12,018 nt of DNA from Bacillota bacterium (lineage in GTDB: Bacteria > Bacillota > Clostridia > Acetivibrionales > DSM-1351): positions 1 to 12,018 of the forward strand of contig JAEZIV010000436.1 of assembly GCA_023436515.1 (NCBI GenBank), in the 5' to 3' direction. Shown piece after piece: positions 6,405 through 12,018 of this stretch. Position numbers and translations under genes: made by a program. Each line of letters starts with the position of its first letter. Position 1 is the stretch's first letter. The notes below the pieces were generated by a model. The model made no database searches. It was not told the origin of the DNA and saw only the letters and a list, made by a program, of their open reading frames with translations.

Positions 6405-7262
6405 TTAAATGTTGTATTCCATTTGCTGCTGTAAGCATATCTCATATAGTATTATGGAAGCTGCTGTGCCTACATTCAATGAATCACAGATACCCAGCAT
6501 AGGTATTGATAGTAAATTGGGGCGAATAGAATACCATTCCTTTGAGAGTCCGTACCGTTCACTTCCTAAGACTAGAGCGGATTTCCCGGTATAGGTGTAA
6601 CACTTATAGGTTTTATCTCCGCCGGAATCAGCTAAATACATACAAAAGCCTTGAGACGTAAGCCATTCTATACAAGCATCTACATTCTTGAATTCAATAA
6701 TTGGAATAAAAAATGCCGAGCCCATACTTGCTTTAATTAGCTTAGCGTTTGTTATTCTGGATTTTTTATTGCATATAAGAACTGCGTCTACTCCTGAACC
6801 GTCGCAGGTTCGCAGAATTGTACCAATATTGCCCGGTTTCTCCAGACCATCCAACACCGCAACAACAGCATTTTCCTTTAGCTTTAATCGCTTAATATCA
6901 TAAGTGGGGAATTCACCAATGCAAATGAGGCCGTCGGGCTTATCTCTTTCACTGAGCTTTTGGAAAACCCTTTGAGATACAATATAGACTTGTCCTGTTC
7001 TGTTAATAATTAAATCCGCTAGAGAGAGGGCTTGGTCACTAAAAGCATATTCGGGACAAAATATTAGCGCATTTACCCTTATATCGGATTTTATCAACTT
7101 TTCAAGTGCCCAAATGCCTTCTACTGCGAAAAGTCTATCATCATCAGGCCAACTGCCATTTATTACTGCTTTCACCTGATTTATGATTTCACTTTGCATA
7201 CCAATATATTTAATTTTGCTTTTGTACTTTTGCATTAATAAATCAATAATTAAGCTATTCAT
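6405..7262 (-). CDS. SpoU/TrmH-family (SPOUT) RNA 2'-O-ribose methyltransferase
   Basis: The enzyme would methylate a ribose 2'-OH in rRNA or tRNA using SAM bound in a trefoil knot. In the 285-residue product an N-terminal substrate-binding-like region (about 20-120) precedes the three SPOUT motifs: LDGLEKPGNIGTILRTCDG (137-155) with N145 and R151, ALVLGSERYGLS (229-240) with E235, and LSIPMLGICDSLNVGTAAS (251-269) with N263. All key residues are present. The layout is that of RlmB and of the thiostrepton-resistance (Tsr) type rRNA methyltransferases; which nucleotide is modified cannot be told. ATG 7262 is preferred over TTG 7271 because AGGA lies 9 bases upstream of it and only 1 base from the TTG. 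The gene is separated from the CD3324 gene by a strong terminator. Confidence 0.9.
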   Translation of the reverse strand: MNSLIIDLLMQKYKSKIKYIGMQSEIINQVKAVINGSWPDDDRLFAVEGIWALEKLIKSDIRVNALIFCPEYAFSDQALSLADLIINRTGQVYIVSQRVFQKLSERDKPDGLICIGEFPTYDIKRLKLKENAVVAVLDGLEKPGNIGTILRTCDGSGVDAVLICNKKSRITNAKLIKASMGSAFFIPIIEFKNVDACIEWLTSQGFCMYLADSGGDKTYKCYTYTGKSALVLGSERYGLSKEWYSIRPNLLSIPMLGICDSLNVGTAASIILYEICLQQQMEYNI

Positions 7263-7347
7263 ATTTACCAATCCTGATTTTGTGAAAATAGGGTAGTTAG
7301 GGTATCCGTGACAGGATGCTTGTTTACTCCTATATATGAGAATTATA
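7263..7347 (-). promoter_or_regulatory. Possible -10 box and leader of the RNA methyltransferase gene
   Basis: A perfect TATAAT lies on the minus strand at plus 7342-7347, but no recognisable -35 box stands 16-18 bases upstream. The leader would be about 70 bases and includes a GCATCC/GGATAC stem (6 bp, one G-U; plus 7303-7320). Support is modest. Confidence 0.3.
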
Positions 7348-7402
7348 AGATAAGTACCGTAAAGATCATATGTTGAGAATAATTATAAAACTTTTATTAC
7401 AC

Positions 7403-7435
7403 AAAAGCTCGACGGAAATCCTCCGTCGAGCTTTT
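7403..7435 (-). terminator. Strong bidirectional intrinsic terminator
   Basis: AAAAGCTCGACGGA (7403-7416) and TCCGTCGAGCTTTT (7422-7435) form a perfect 14-bp stem with a 5-base loop and T-rich flanks on both strands. It lies 26 bases past the CD3324-family stop, so its main job is to end that transcript and insulate the methyltransferase gene. Confidence 0.9.
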
Positions 7436-7461
7436 GCCAGAGCACCCAGCATGGGTGCTTT

Positions 7462-7728
7462 TTACCTATTTGAATAAACAATTTTCTTTACTCTGTCAAA
7501 GGAAAGATAGAATTTATCACAAAGCTGATCTATGGTGTATCCTTTACGGAAATTTTCTCGAATTTCAGCATTTCTATTATTCAAGGAAATTCTGCTCCCT
7601 GAGCATTCACCCCAGCCTTTTCTTGCTCCCTTTGGTTTTGGTATATAGATCAATTCTCCATGAATATACTTCTGCACTTCCTTTAATAAATCTTCAGGTA
7701 AAATATCAATAGCCTTTACATATTTCAT
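7462..7728 (-). CDS. CD3324-family protein (small putative DNA-binding protein)
   Basis: This 88-residue protein has the hallmarks of the CD3324 family, common in Clostridia: a MKYVKAIDILPEDLLKEVQK start, a YIHGELIYIPKPKG strand region, a WGECSGSR turn, a charged helix, and a C-terminal helix-turn-helix-like end (YTIDQLCDKFYLSFDRVKKI). The last part suggests nucleic-acid binding, but no function is established. The ribosome binding site is AAGGGG (plus 7739-7744), 10 bases from the ATG. It can be hidden by pairing with an upstream arm (see 7739-7780). A 17-codon ORF with a much stronger ribosome binding site lies 130 bases upstream. A strong terminator follows the gene. Confidence 0.85.
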   Translation of the reverse strand: MKYVKAIDILPEDLLKEVQKYIHGELIYIPKPKGARKGWGECSGSRISLNNRNAEIRENFRKGYTIDQLCDKFYLSFDRVKKIVYSNR

Positions 7729-7738
7729 TCCGACTCAA

Positions 7739-7780
7739 CCCCTTAAAATAAATTTAAATCTTAAGGAAGCAAAGCCTTAA
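7739..7780 (-). promoter_or_regulatory. Mutually exclusive stems over the CD3324 ribosome binding site
   Basis: On the minus strand the order is TTAAGG (plus 7775-7780), CCTTAA (7761-7766), then TTAAGGGG (7739-7746), which includes the ribosome binding site AAGGGG. The middle arm can pair with the first (6 bp, 8-base loop), leaving the site free. It can instead pair with the third (6 bp plus two G-U pairs, 14-base loop), hiding the site. This is the arm pattern of a translational switch. Short A/T-rich arms can arise by chance. Confidence 0.4.
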
Positions 7781-7832
7781 TATGAACTAATTTCATCACT
7801 ATTCTGGAATGAAATCCGGCGATTACTATTTA

Positions 7833-7882
7833 GCTCCATGCAATTAATCGCCATCGTTCATACTGCAGACTTTGCATGGAGC
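7833..7882 (-). repeat. 11-bp perfect inverted repeat in the CD3324 leader
   Basis: GCTCCATGCAA (7833-7843) and TTGCATGGAGC (7872-7882) are exact complements around a 28-base loop. In the minus-strand transcript the first arm covers codons 10-14 of the 17-codon ORF and the second arm lies beyond its stop. There is no proper T tract on the minus side; on the plus strand ATTTTGTTT follows, but no plus-strand gene ends here. Confidence 0.65.
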
Positions 7883-7911
7883 ATTTTGTTTAAGAAATCT
7901 ATAATTCGCAT
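7858..7911 (-). CDS. 17-residue ORF (MRIIDFLNKMLHAKSAV), candidate leader peptide or truncated small protein
   Basis: AGAGGAGGG (plus 7917-7925) is the best ribosome binding site in this region and stands 5 bases before ATG 7911; the ORF ends at TGA. The peptide is short, basic and amphipathic. Its end overlaps the left arm of an 11-bp stem, as in leader peptides that control a downstream gene by ribosome stalling. Alternatively it is the start of a decayed gene: after the stop the same frame stays open for another 26 codons (TMAINCMELNSNRR...). Confidence 0.45.
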   Translation of the reverse strand: MRIIDFLNKMLHAKSAV

Positions 7912-7969
7912 AATTACCCTCCTCTAATAATTGTTACTTGCTTTTACAAACCTTTATTAAATAGGATAG

Positions 7970-8048
7970 CCTCCCAAAAAGAACATAAGTGACATAGCCG
8001 CGTTTGTTCTCGGTGACCTTCCTGAAACGTACGCTCGCCGAGCGCACC
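7970..8048. other. GC-richer module of unknown nature, possible dispersed repeat
   Basis: This roughly 80-base stretch is visibly richer in G and C than its surroundings. It contains AGAACA/TGTTCT (7980-7985 and 8005-8010) and a near-palindrome CGCTCG-C-CGAGCG (8032-8044). It lies between a terminator and the CD3324 leader. It does not match any RNA or element I recognise. Its composition and sharp edges suggest inserted or repeat DNA. Confidence 0.35.
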
Positions 8049-8087
8049 AAAAAAAGCTGCTACTGGTATGAAATACCAATACAGCTT
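8049..8087 (-). terminator. Intrinsic terminator on the minus strand
   Basis: On the minus strand AAGCTG (plus 8082-8087) and TGGTAT (8073-8078 complement) pair with ATACCA and CAGCTT (8064-8069 and 8054-8059) around a 3-base loop, then seven T's follow (8049-8055). It is a clear terminator or attenuator. What it terminates is unclear, because the only upstream minus-strand frame is the doubtful ORF at 7944-8183. Confidence 0.75.
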
Positions 8088-8365
8088 CTTATCACGAAAT
8101 ATACCCAACTCCACAAATAATGGTGCAGAGTCAAATAATATAAAGTAACGTACTGTAAATGATATCCCTTGACCAAAAATCATCACCTAAAAAGGTTAAA
8201 ATAAATAAACCCATTAATATAAAATAGGGTAAATTACTTATTCTTTAAGAATTTTGATTAGTTAAGAGAAATAATCATTTTACTATACGCTCCTTGTTTC
8301 AATATATCTCTATAATAGCAATTTTTGTAATACCAGTCAAGAGTACACCAACATTATGTAGCACT

Positions 8366-8839
8366 GTACTTTGCATGGGCCCCATGTATCATTTACTTGA
8401 GGTATATGAACGAAAGGAAGCAATTGAGCAGTGCCTGAGAGCTTTAAAACCAGGTGGAACACTTATTGTATCCTTTATATCAGCTTATGCACCTATTATT
8501 GGGTGTATGAAAGCATATCCCCACGAGATAAAGGACCGAAAGCTCCGATTTTTGCAATACCTCTCTGATGGACGTAGCTTAAATGATGTTGGTTTCACAG
8601 ATGCCTACTTCACCAACCCTGCTGATATTGAAGGAATATTTTCAGATTTTGAACTGGAAACATTACGAATTATGGCTGCCGAGGGTTTAGGATGCTTATG
8701 TGAAGGTTCCTTGATGGAGCTGCCCGAGGAGGATTTCATGGAATGGGTGGATTTACTTTATCTAATATCTGATAGAAAAGAAATCTTAGGCTCATGCAGC
8801 CATTTGTTATACATTGGAAAAAAGATAGGAGTGGAGTAA
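8366..8839 (+). pseudogene. Class I SAM-dependent methyltransferase lacking its N-terminal half
   Basis: From about 8366 the frame reads as the second half of a small-molecule methyltransferase: VLCMGPMYHLLEVYERKEAI, then a CLRALKPGGTLIVSFISAYAP strand-turn, an AYFTNPADIEGIF segment and a C-terminal LLYIGKK strand. The usual first 100 or so residues, with the SAM-binding D-x-G-x-G loop, are absent. Upstream the frame runs back to an ATG at 8294 through unrelated sequence with no ribosome binding site. The break lies near 8360-8366, at the edge of a debris region. Without the SAM site the product could not work alone. A remnant of another gene follows one base after the stop, as if an operon had decayed. 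Confidence 0.8.
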
Positions 8840-8840
8840 T

Positions 8841-8940
8841 ATGGATTATGCAGTAGTTGTTTATTTCGAAAAGCATTACAGAAATAGGACTTGTCCAATG
8901 CAATCCATTTAGAGAGTTGGTTACTTATAGCATAAAATAA
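8841..8940 (+). pseudogene. Internally deleted remnant of a 2'-5' RNA ligase-like gene
   Basis: A GTGGAG site (8831-8836) precedes ATG 8841. The first residues, MDYAVVVYFEKHY, resemble the start of 2'-5' RNA ligase / cyclic phosphodiesterase family proteins, and the frame stops at 8912. In another frame, 8872-8940 reads SITEIGLVQCNPFRELVTYS followed by IK and a stop, which resembles the end of the same family. Roughly the middle 130 codons, including both catalytic H-x-T/S motifs, are missing. The gene began one base after the methyltransferase remnant, so both were probably one operon. The family call rests on short ends and is tentative. Confidence 0.5.
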
Positions 8941-8963
8941 AGGGAGTTGATTAAACTCCCTTT
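8939..8963. terminator. Bidirectional terminator shared by converging genes
   Basis: AAAGGGAGTT (8939-8948) and AACTCCCTTT (8954-8963) form a perfect 10-bp stem with a 5-base loop. It overlaps the stop codon of the minus-strand acetyltransferase (8951-8953) and of the plus-strand remnant (8938-8940), so it serves both directions. Confidence 0.75.
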
Positions 8964-9871
8964 ACCTCATATTCATAGAAATACCTGGCGAATTCCTTTA
9001 CATGACCTAACTTCCCGTATAAGTAAATTGACTTATCATATGATCCACCAATATAGGCTGTTGCTATGTTATTTTCATGTAACCTTCTCAAACAAGCCTT
9101 TAGTGACATTTGGGCATACCCTTTATTATAGTAATCCGAGTGGGTGCAGACCCTTTCAATTTCGGCTGTGTTATTTTCATAGTCTATAAAGGCTTCACAG
9201 CCTGAAACATGCTTTCCTTCATTGTTCACCAAGACAAAGTCAAACCTGTCATTATAGATTGGACTTTTTCGAGTGTATTCTCTAATTTGCAGTTCAAATT
9301 CTTCACTATAAGCTTTAGGCCAGGCATTCCTTCTCAATGCTGCCTGCTCTGTATAATCCTTGTTCTCATTCATGCTTTGGAAGGAAACTGACGAATCCTC
9401 AATGGCATAGTCCTTAAACCGGCTTGTATCAAATACCCTCGTCATTTCAAATTGTCCATTTTTCTTATAACCGTTAGCCTCCAGAACTTTCATGTATTCT
9501 GTCTCTGTTTCAATGACTTGTGTGACCAGACTATCGTATTTGTTGCCCCATTCTGTACCAGCCCAACAAATCAACTCCGAATACATAAAGGTGTATTCCT
9601 TTTTGAGAAAGATCCAGTATTCATTACTAAAATCCTCAGCAATTACAAAACCAATCAGGTTGTGAAAATAATCAAACCACAAATGTGCAGAATCACTAAA
9701 ATTATTAGGAAAATGCTTTTTGAAGTTTGAAAGATTATACTTCCAGTCCACAATACGTCCTATGTGCCAATTGAAGTAATCCTTTCTTAGGGTATTATCC
9801 TGAATAATGAATTGGCACATGTTATCGAAATCCTTGCTTTCATAGATAAAACTACGATGATATGTTCTCAT
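8951..9871 (-). CDS. GNAT family N-acetyltransferase, two-domain type
   Basis: The 306-residue protein has a divergent N-terminal half (about 1-150) with an aromatic-rich core, and a C-terminal GNAT domain. In the latter, AEIERVCTHSDYYNKGYAQM carries the acetyl-CoA loop and AYIGGSYDKSIYLYGKLGH the late motif. At the usual Q/R-x-x-G-x-G/A site the first position is tyrosine (YNKGYA), a substitution that could weaken CoA binding. I chose ATG 9871 because GAGG lies 6 bases upstream; the longer GTG start at 9883 precedes that site. It stands alone on the minus strand, converging on the decayed methyltransferase/ligase pair and sharing their terminator. The substrate is unknown. Confidence 0.8.
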   Translation of the reverse strand: MRTYHRSFIYESKDFDNMCQFIIQDNTLRKDYFNWHIGRIVDWKYNLSNFKKHFPNNFSDSAHLWFDYFHNLIGFVIAEDFSNEYWIFLKKEYTFMYSELICWAGTEWGNKYDSLVTQVIETETEYMKVLEANGYKKNGQFEMTRVFDTSRFKDYAIEDSSVSFQSMNENKDYTEQAALRRNAWPKAYSEEFELQIREYTRKSPIYNDRFDFVLVNNEGKHVSGCEAFIDYENNTAEIERVCTHSDYYNKGYAQMSLKACLRRLHENNIATAYIGGSYDKSIYLYGKLGHVKEFARYFYEYEVKGV

Positions 9872-10212
9872 ATTTAACCTCACTTCATCATTATGTATTT
9901 ACATCTTAACAAGCTTATATTGTTACTGTATATATGTTATTTATTTTATCGACAGGATGTATATGAATAGTATATGTGAAGTGCGTAAAATAGCAAATGT
10001 CAAAAATTTTTATAAGCTTTTCTTTGCACAAATTTGAGTCTGTACTTTTAAATAATAATGTTATAAGATAATGTCTCTTTGTGCAGGAAATAAAGAAACC
10101 ACCTAGAAATCTATAAATTGCTTAGTATTAAATGAGCTTTTTGTAAATCCTTGTATATCAGAAATATACGTGTGGACAAGCATAATAATAATATATATGG
10201 GAGACCTTAAAA
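9872..10212. other. 341-base A/T-rich intergenic region between divergent genes
   Basis: This region must hold the promoters of the minus-strand acetyltransferase and the plus-strand methyltransferase. Weak plus-strand candidates are TTGTTA-18-TTTTAT (9920-9949) and TTGTAA-18-TATACG (10141-10170). GTATAT-CAGAA-ATATAC (10153-10169) is a perfect 6-bp inverted repeat overlapping the second, an operator-like position. TGCACAAA (10025-10032) and TTTGTGCA (10078-10085) are exact complements 45 bases apart. A 24-codon ORF (9963-10037) has only a weak ribosome binding site and is not called. Confidence 0.35.
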
Positions 10213-10953
10213 ATGAAGCAAAATAAATATGATGACAAAATCTTTTTTGAGAAGTATAGCAAGATGGATCGTTCAATAAAAGGACTGGCTGGTGCCGGTG
10301 AATGGAAGACTCTTGAAAAGTTACTCCCGGATTTTAAAGATAAGCGCGTATTGGATTTAGGCTGTGGCTTCGGGTGGCATTGTCAATATGCCATAGAGCA
10401 TGGGGCAAATACAGTCACGGGAGTAGATATTTCAGGAAACATGCTTACAATTGCAAGGGAGAAGACAGCTTCTGAAATAAACTATATACAGACCCCAATT
10501 GAGGACATTACTTTTGACCCAAATTCTTTCGATGTAGTAATCAGTTCTCTGGCGTTACATTACATCAAATCTTTTGAACTTATTGTTGAAAAGGTGTCCG
10601 GGTGCCTTGTACCTGATGGGGATTTTGTGTTCTCAGTAGAGCATCCCTCTTTTACCGCATACGGCAGCCAGGATTGGTATTTGGATGAAAACGGCAATAT
10701 TCTCCATTTCCCTTTAGACAATTATTTTTTTGAAGGAGAAAGAACAACAAACTTTCTTGGAGAGAAGGTTATAAAATATCATAAAACCCTTACAACCTAT
10801 TTAAATGGTTTGCTACAGAGTGGCTTTGAATTAACCGGAATAGTAGAGCCGAAGCCGTCAGAGCAGTTACTTCACACAGTTAAAGGTATGGAAAATGAGC
10901 TTCGCAGACCTATGATGCTGATAATTTCAGCCAAGAAAAAACACGGCCGATAA
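10213..10953 (+). CDS. Class I SAM-dependent methyltransferase
   Basis: The 246-residue protein has the full Rossmann-like SAM site: motif I VLDLGCGFGWH (46-56), the acidic end of strand 2 in GVDIS (D72), PIEDI (95-99) and DVVISSLALHYI (107-118). A VEHPSFTAYGSQDWY segment and a variable C-terminal half, likely for the substrate, follow. This is the common small-molecule methyltransferase fold; the acceptor cannot be inferred. GGGAGA (10199-10204) lies 8 bases before the ATG, a modest ribosome binding site. It is intact, unlike the half methyltransferase at 8366-8839, and the two are not close in sequence. It stands alone, with a 341-base region before it and only weak hairpins after it. Confidence 0.88.
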   Translation: MKQNKYDDKIFFEKYSKMDRSIKGLAGAGEWKTLEKLLPDFKDKRVLDLGCGFGWHCQYAIEHGANTVTGVDISGNMLTIAREKTASEINYIQTPIEDITFDPNSFDVVISSLALHYIKSFELIVEKVSGCLVPDGDFVFSVEHPSFTAYGSQDWYLDENGNILHFPLDNYFFEGERTTNFLGEKVIKYHKTLTTYLNGLLQSGFELTGIVEPKPSEQLLHTVKGMENELRRPMMLIISAKKKHGR

Positions 10954-11021
10954 AATACTATTACTAATAGAACCACATTGTCCAGAGTAAGAATCCAGAC
11001 AATAATAAAGTTCATATTCTA

Positions 11022-11074
11022 CCTATTTTATTATAGGATTTTCTATTTCAAAAGTACTGTTATTTGAAAATAGG
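11022..11074 (+). other. Hairpin cluster after the methyltransferase gene
   Basis: CCTAT-TTTATT-ATAGG (11022-11037) is followed by ATTTTCT and could be a weak terminator. CTATTTCAAA (11043-11052) pairs with TTTGAAAATAG (11063-11073) with one bulge, and CCTATTTT (11022-11029) with AAAATAGG (11067-11074). These folds exclude each other. The rest of the 10954-11102 gap shows nothing recognisable. Confidence 0.35.
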
Positions 11075-11102
11075 TTAGCTGTGCCGCGACAATTAAAAAA
11101 GT

Positions 11103-11131
11103 TTGAAAAAACTCTATTAATGTAGTATGAT
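11103..11131 (+). promoter_or_regulatory. Promoter of the LuxR-type regulator gene
   Basis: TTGAAA (11103-11108) and TATGAT (11126-11131) with a 17-base spacer give 5/6 matches each at optimal distance. Transcription would start near 11138, about two bases before a terminator hairpin. Confidence 0.75.
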
Positions 11132-11139
11132 ACATTGGT

Positions 11140-11183
11140 AAAGGACAAAGGCGTTCCGTTGAGGGACTTCTTTGTCCTTTTTT
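11140..11183 (+). terminator. Attenuator-type terminator at the very start of the LuxR transcript
   Basis: AAAGGACAAAG (11140-11150) and CTTTGTCCTTT (11170-11180) form a perfect 11-bp stem. Inside, GTTCC (11153-11157) pairs with GGGAC (11163-11167), and the T run extends to 11183. The gene start is 30 bases further on, and the promoter is immediately upstream, so the terminator acts on this gene's own transcript. Confidence 0.8.
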
Positions 11184-11213
11184 GCATAAAAATTGGAGAT
11201 GTGGAGGTCTAGT

Positions 11214-11984
11214 ATGCTTAAGGAAACAGAATGGAATACAATTAATAATATTTTATTGGAGATTTATACAATCAAAAATATTGATATTATGGCTGAAAAG
11301 CTATTGAAGATGTTTCGAATGCTCATTCCATATTCCAATGGATATTTTGTTGTATTGGACAAAAATCAAAATATTAAAAATGATAAGTCCTTTTTTATCG
11401 GAATTGATGAACAAAAAAAGAAAGAATACATCAACTACTTTTATGAAAAGGACTATTTAAGGTATGTGTATGATATTATAACGGAAACCACAGTATATCG
11501 TGACACAGATATTATAGAAGAAGAGGTACGAACAAAAACGGAGTTTTACAGGCATTTTTTAATGCCTCTTAAGGTACCCTATGGAGCAGGTATTTTGCTA
11601 ATGAGAGATGGGAAGTTAATTGGTATTATAAATTTATTCAGGAATAAGGAATTAGGTGATTTTACAGATAAAGATATCTACATATTGGGAGTGTTTAGAA
11701 AGCACCTTGCTAACATAACATATAGTCTATTGAATGATAGTGTCAGCGTAAGCAATCAGGAAAGTAAGTTAGAGGGACTGTATGATGAATATAATTTATC
11801 AGATAGGGAAAAAGAAGTAACCAGGTTGATCAAGCAGGGAAAAGCAACTATTGATATCAGTGATGAGATGATGATCAGCACATCAACAGTTAAGAAACAT
11901 ATTTACAATATATACGGTAAATTAAATGTAAAAAGCAGAACCCAGTTACTTGCATACTTCTCAGCAAAGATTGATGATGTATAA
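11214..11984 (+). CDS. GAF-domain LuxR-family transcriptional regulator
   Basis: The 256-residue protein has an N-terminal sensory region resembling a GAF domain (about 25-175: PYSNGYFVVLD, a long helix, then GILLMRDGKLIGIINLFR). The C-terminal LuxR/GerE helix-turn-helix (about 194-250) includes LSDREKEVTRLIKQGK and STSTVKKHIYNIYGKLNVKS. There is no phosphoacceptor receiver domain, so it probably senses a ligand directly. ATG 11214 is chosen because GGAGG (11203-11207) lies 6 bases upstream; a TTG at 11193 would precede that site. Its target is probably a gene past the window end, since the last 34 bases hold no feature. Its own transcription is gated by the terminator at 11140-11183. Confidence 0.9.
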   Translation: MLKETEWNTINNILLEIYTIKNIDIMAEKLLKMFRMLIPYSNGYFVVLDKNQNIKNDKSFFIGIDEQKKKEYINYFYEKDYLRYVYDIITETTVYRDTDIIEEEVRTKTEFYRHFLMPLKVPYGAGILLMRDGKLIGIINLFRNKELGDFTDKDIYILGVFRKHLANITYSLLNDSVSVSNQESKLEGLYDEYNLSDREKEVTRLIKQGKATIDISDEMMISTSTVKKHIYNIYGKLNVKSRTQLLAYFSAKIDDV

Positions 11985-12018
11985 GATATTTATAGAACTA
12001 AAGTGGTATAACACAAGT

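Larger units (their letters stand above)
7944..8183 (-). other. Doubtful ORF crossing a terminator; probable fragment junction
   Basis: A 79-codon minus-strand frame runs from ATG (plus 8181-8183). Its first 45 residues are hydrophobic and membrane-like (FTVRYFILFDSAPLFVELGI), then the sequence runs straight through a complete hairpin-plus-T terminator (8049-8087) and into a GC-richer module. There is no good ribosome binding site and no family was recognised. A real gene would not normally carry a full terminator mid-frame, so the two halves are probably unrelated. Confidence 0.3.

Noticed and set aside
7434..7712. 92-codon plus-strand ORF antisense to the CD3324-family gene
   Set aside because: It is the mirror of a recognised protein family and has no ribosome binding site.
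7833..7882. 11-bp inverted repeat as the ends of a miniature transposon
   Set aside because: The arms are only 28 bases apart, there is no flanking target duplication, and the position within a leader ORF fits RNA structure better.
7858..7911. The 17-residue peptide as an AgrD-like autoinducer precursor next to a membrane-protein fragment
   Set aside because: The peptide has an amphipathic start but no cysteine or serine thiolactone site and no acidic tail, and the adjacent hydrophobic frame does not resemble AgrB.
9452..9730. 92-codon plus-strand ORF inside the minus-strand acetyltransferase
   Set aside because: It is antisense to a recognised GNAT protein, with no ribosome binding site or family resemblance.
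11140..11183. LuxR leader hairpin as an ANTAR-protein target
   Set aside because: ANTAR targets are paired hairpins with hexaloops carrying fixed A1 and G4. Here there is one long hairpin with a GTTGA-type loop.

Overview
This is low-GC DNA with strong AGGAGG-type ribosome binding sites, TTGAAA/TATNAT promoters and many short hairpin-plus-T terminators. Together with a CD3324-family gene, a ZmaR-like acetyltransferase, a DinB protein and an iron-sulfur flavoprotein, this points to a chromosomal accessory region of a Clostridia-class Firmicute, probably a soil or gut Clostridium sensu lato. That placement rests on family recognition, not on a search.

Layout. 1-262 is the 3' end of a cysteine-rich protein that begins outside the window. 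263-732 is a non-coding leader: a good promoter, an 8-codon ORF overlapping an 11-bp inverted repeat, then three consecutive intrinsic terminators. It feeds a tight plus-strand block: an RsgA-type GTPase (733-1794), a tandem GNAT acetyltransferase (1842-2795) and a ZmaR-like GNAT (2807-3850). Next come a DinB-like protein (3988-4437), a flavodoxin-fold iron-sulfur reductase (4681-5256), a frameshifted GNAT remnant (5269-5447) and a P-loop kinase-like protein whose tail appears to be frameshifted away (5486-6253, tail 6250-6342).

The minus-strand block has a SpoU/TrmH-type RNA methyltransferase (6405-7262) and a CD3324-family protein (7462-7728). The CD3324 gene is preceded by an unusual leader with a 17-codon ORF, an 11-bp stem and mutually exclusive pairings over the ribosome binding site. 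7940-8365 is debris: a terminator inside a doubtful ORF, a GC-richer module, and a junction where a methyltransferase gene lost its SAM-binding half. A 2'-5' RNA ligase-like remnant follows. A bidirectional terminator then separates it from another GNAT (8951-9871, minus). The window closes with an intact class I methyltransferase (10213-10953) and a GAF-LuxR regulator (11214-11984), which sits behind a promoter that fires straight into a terminator hairpin.

Theme. The genes are mostly small modifying enzymes (acetyl- and methyltransferases, a kinase-like protein, a flavin reductase) plus ribosome-linked proteins, with several decayed relatives. This looks like a gene-gain-and-loss zone for stress or small-molecule resistance. 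The most interesting signal is regulatory: three different genes (RsgA, CD3324, LuxR) have attenuation-type leaders, two of them with short leader ORFs, as in antibiotic-responsive riboregulators. No mobile element, CRISPR array, tRNA or rRNA was seen.
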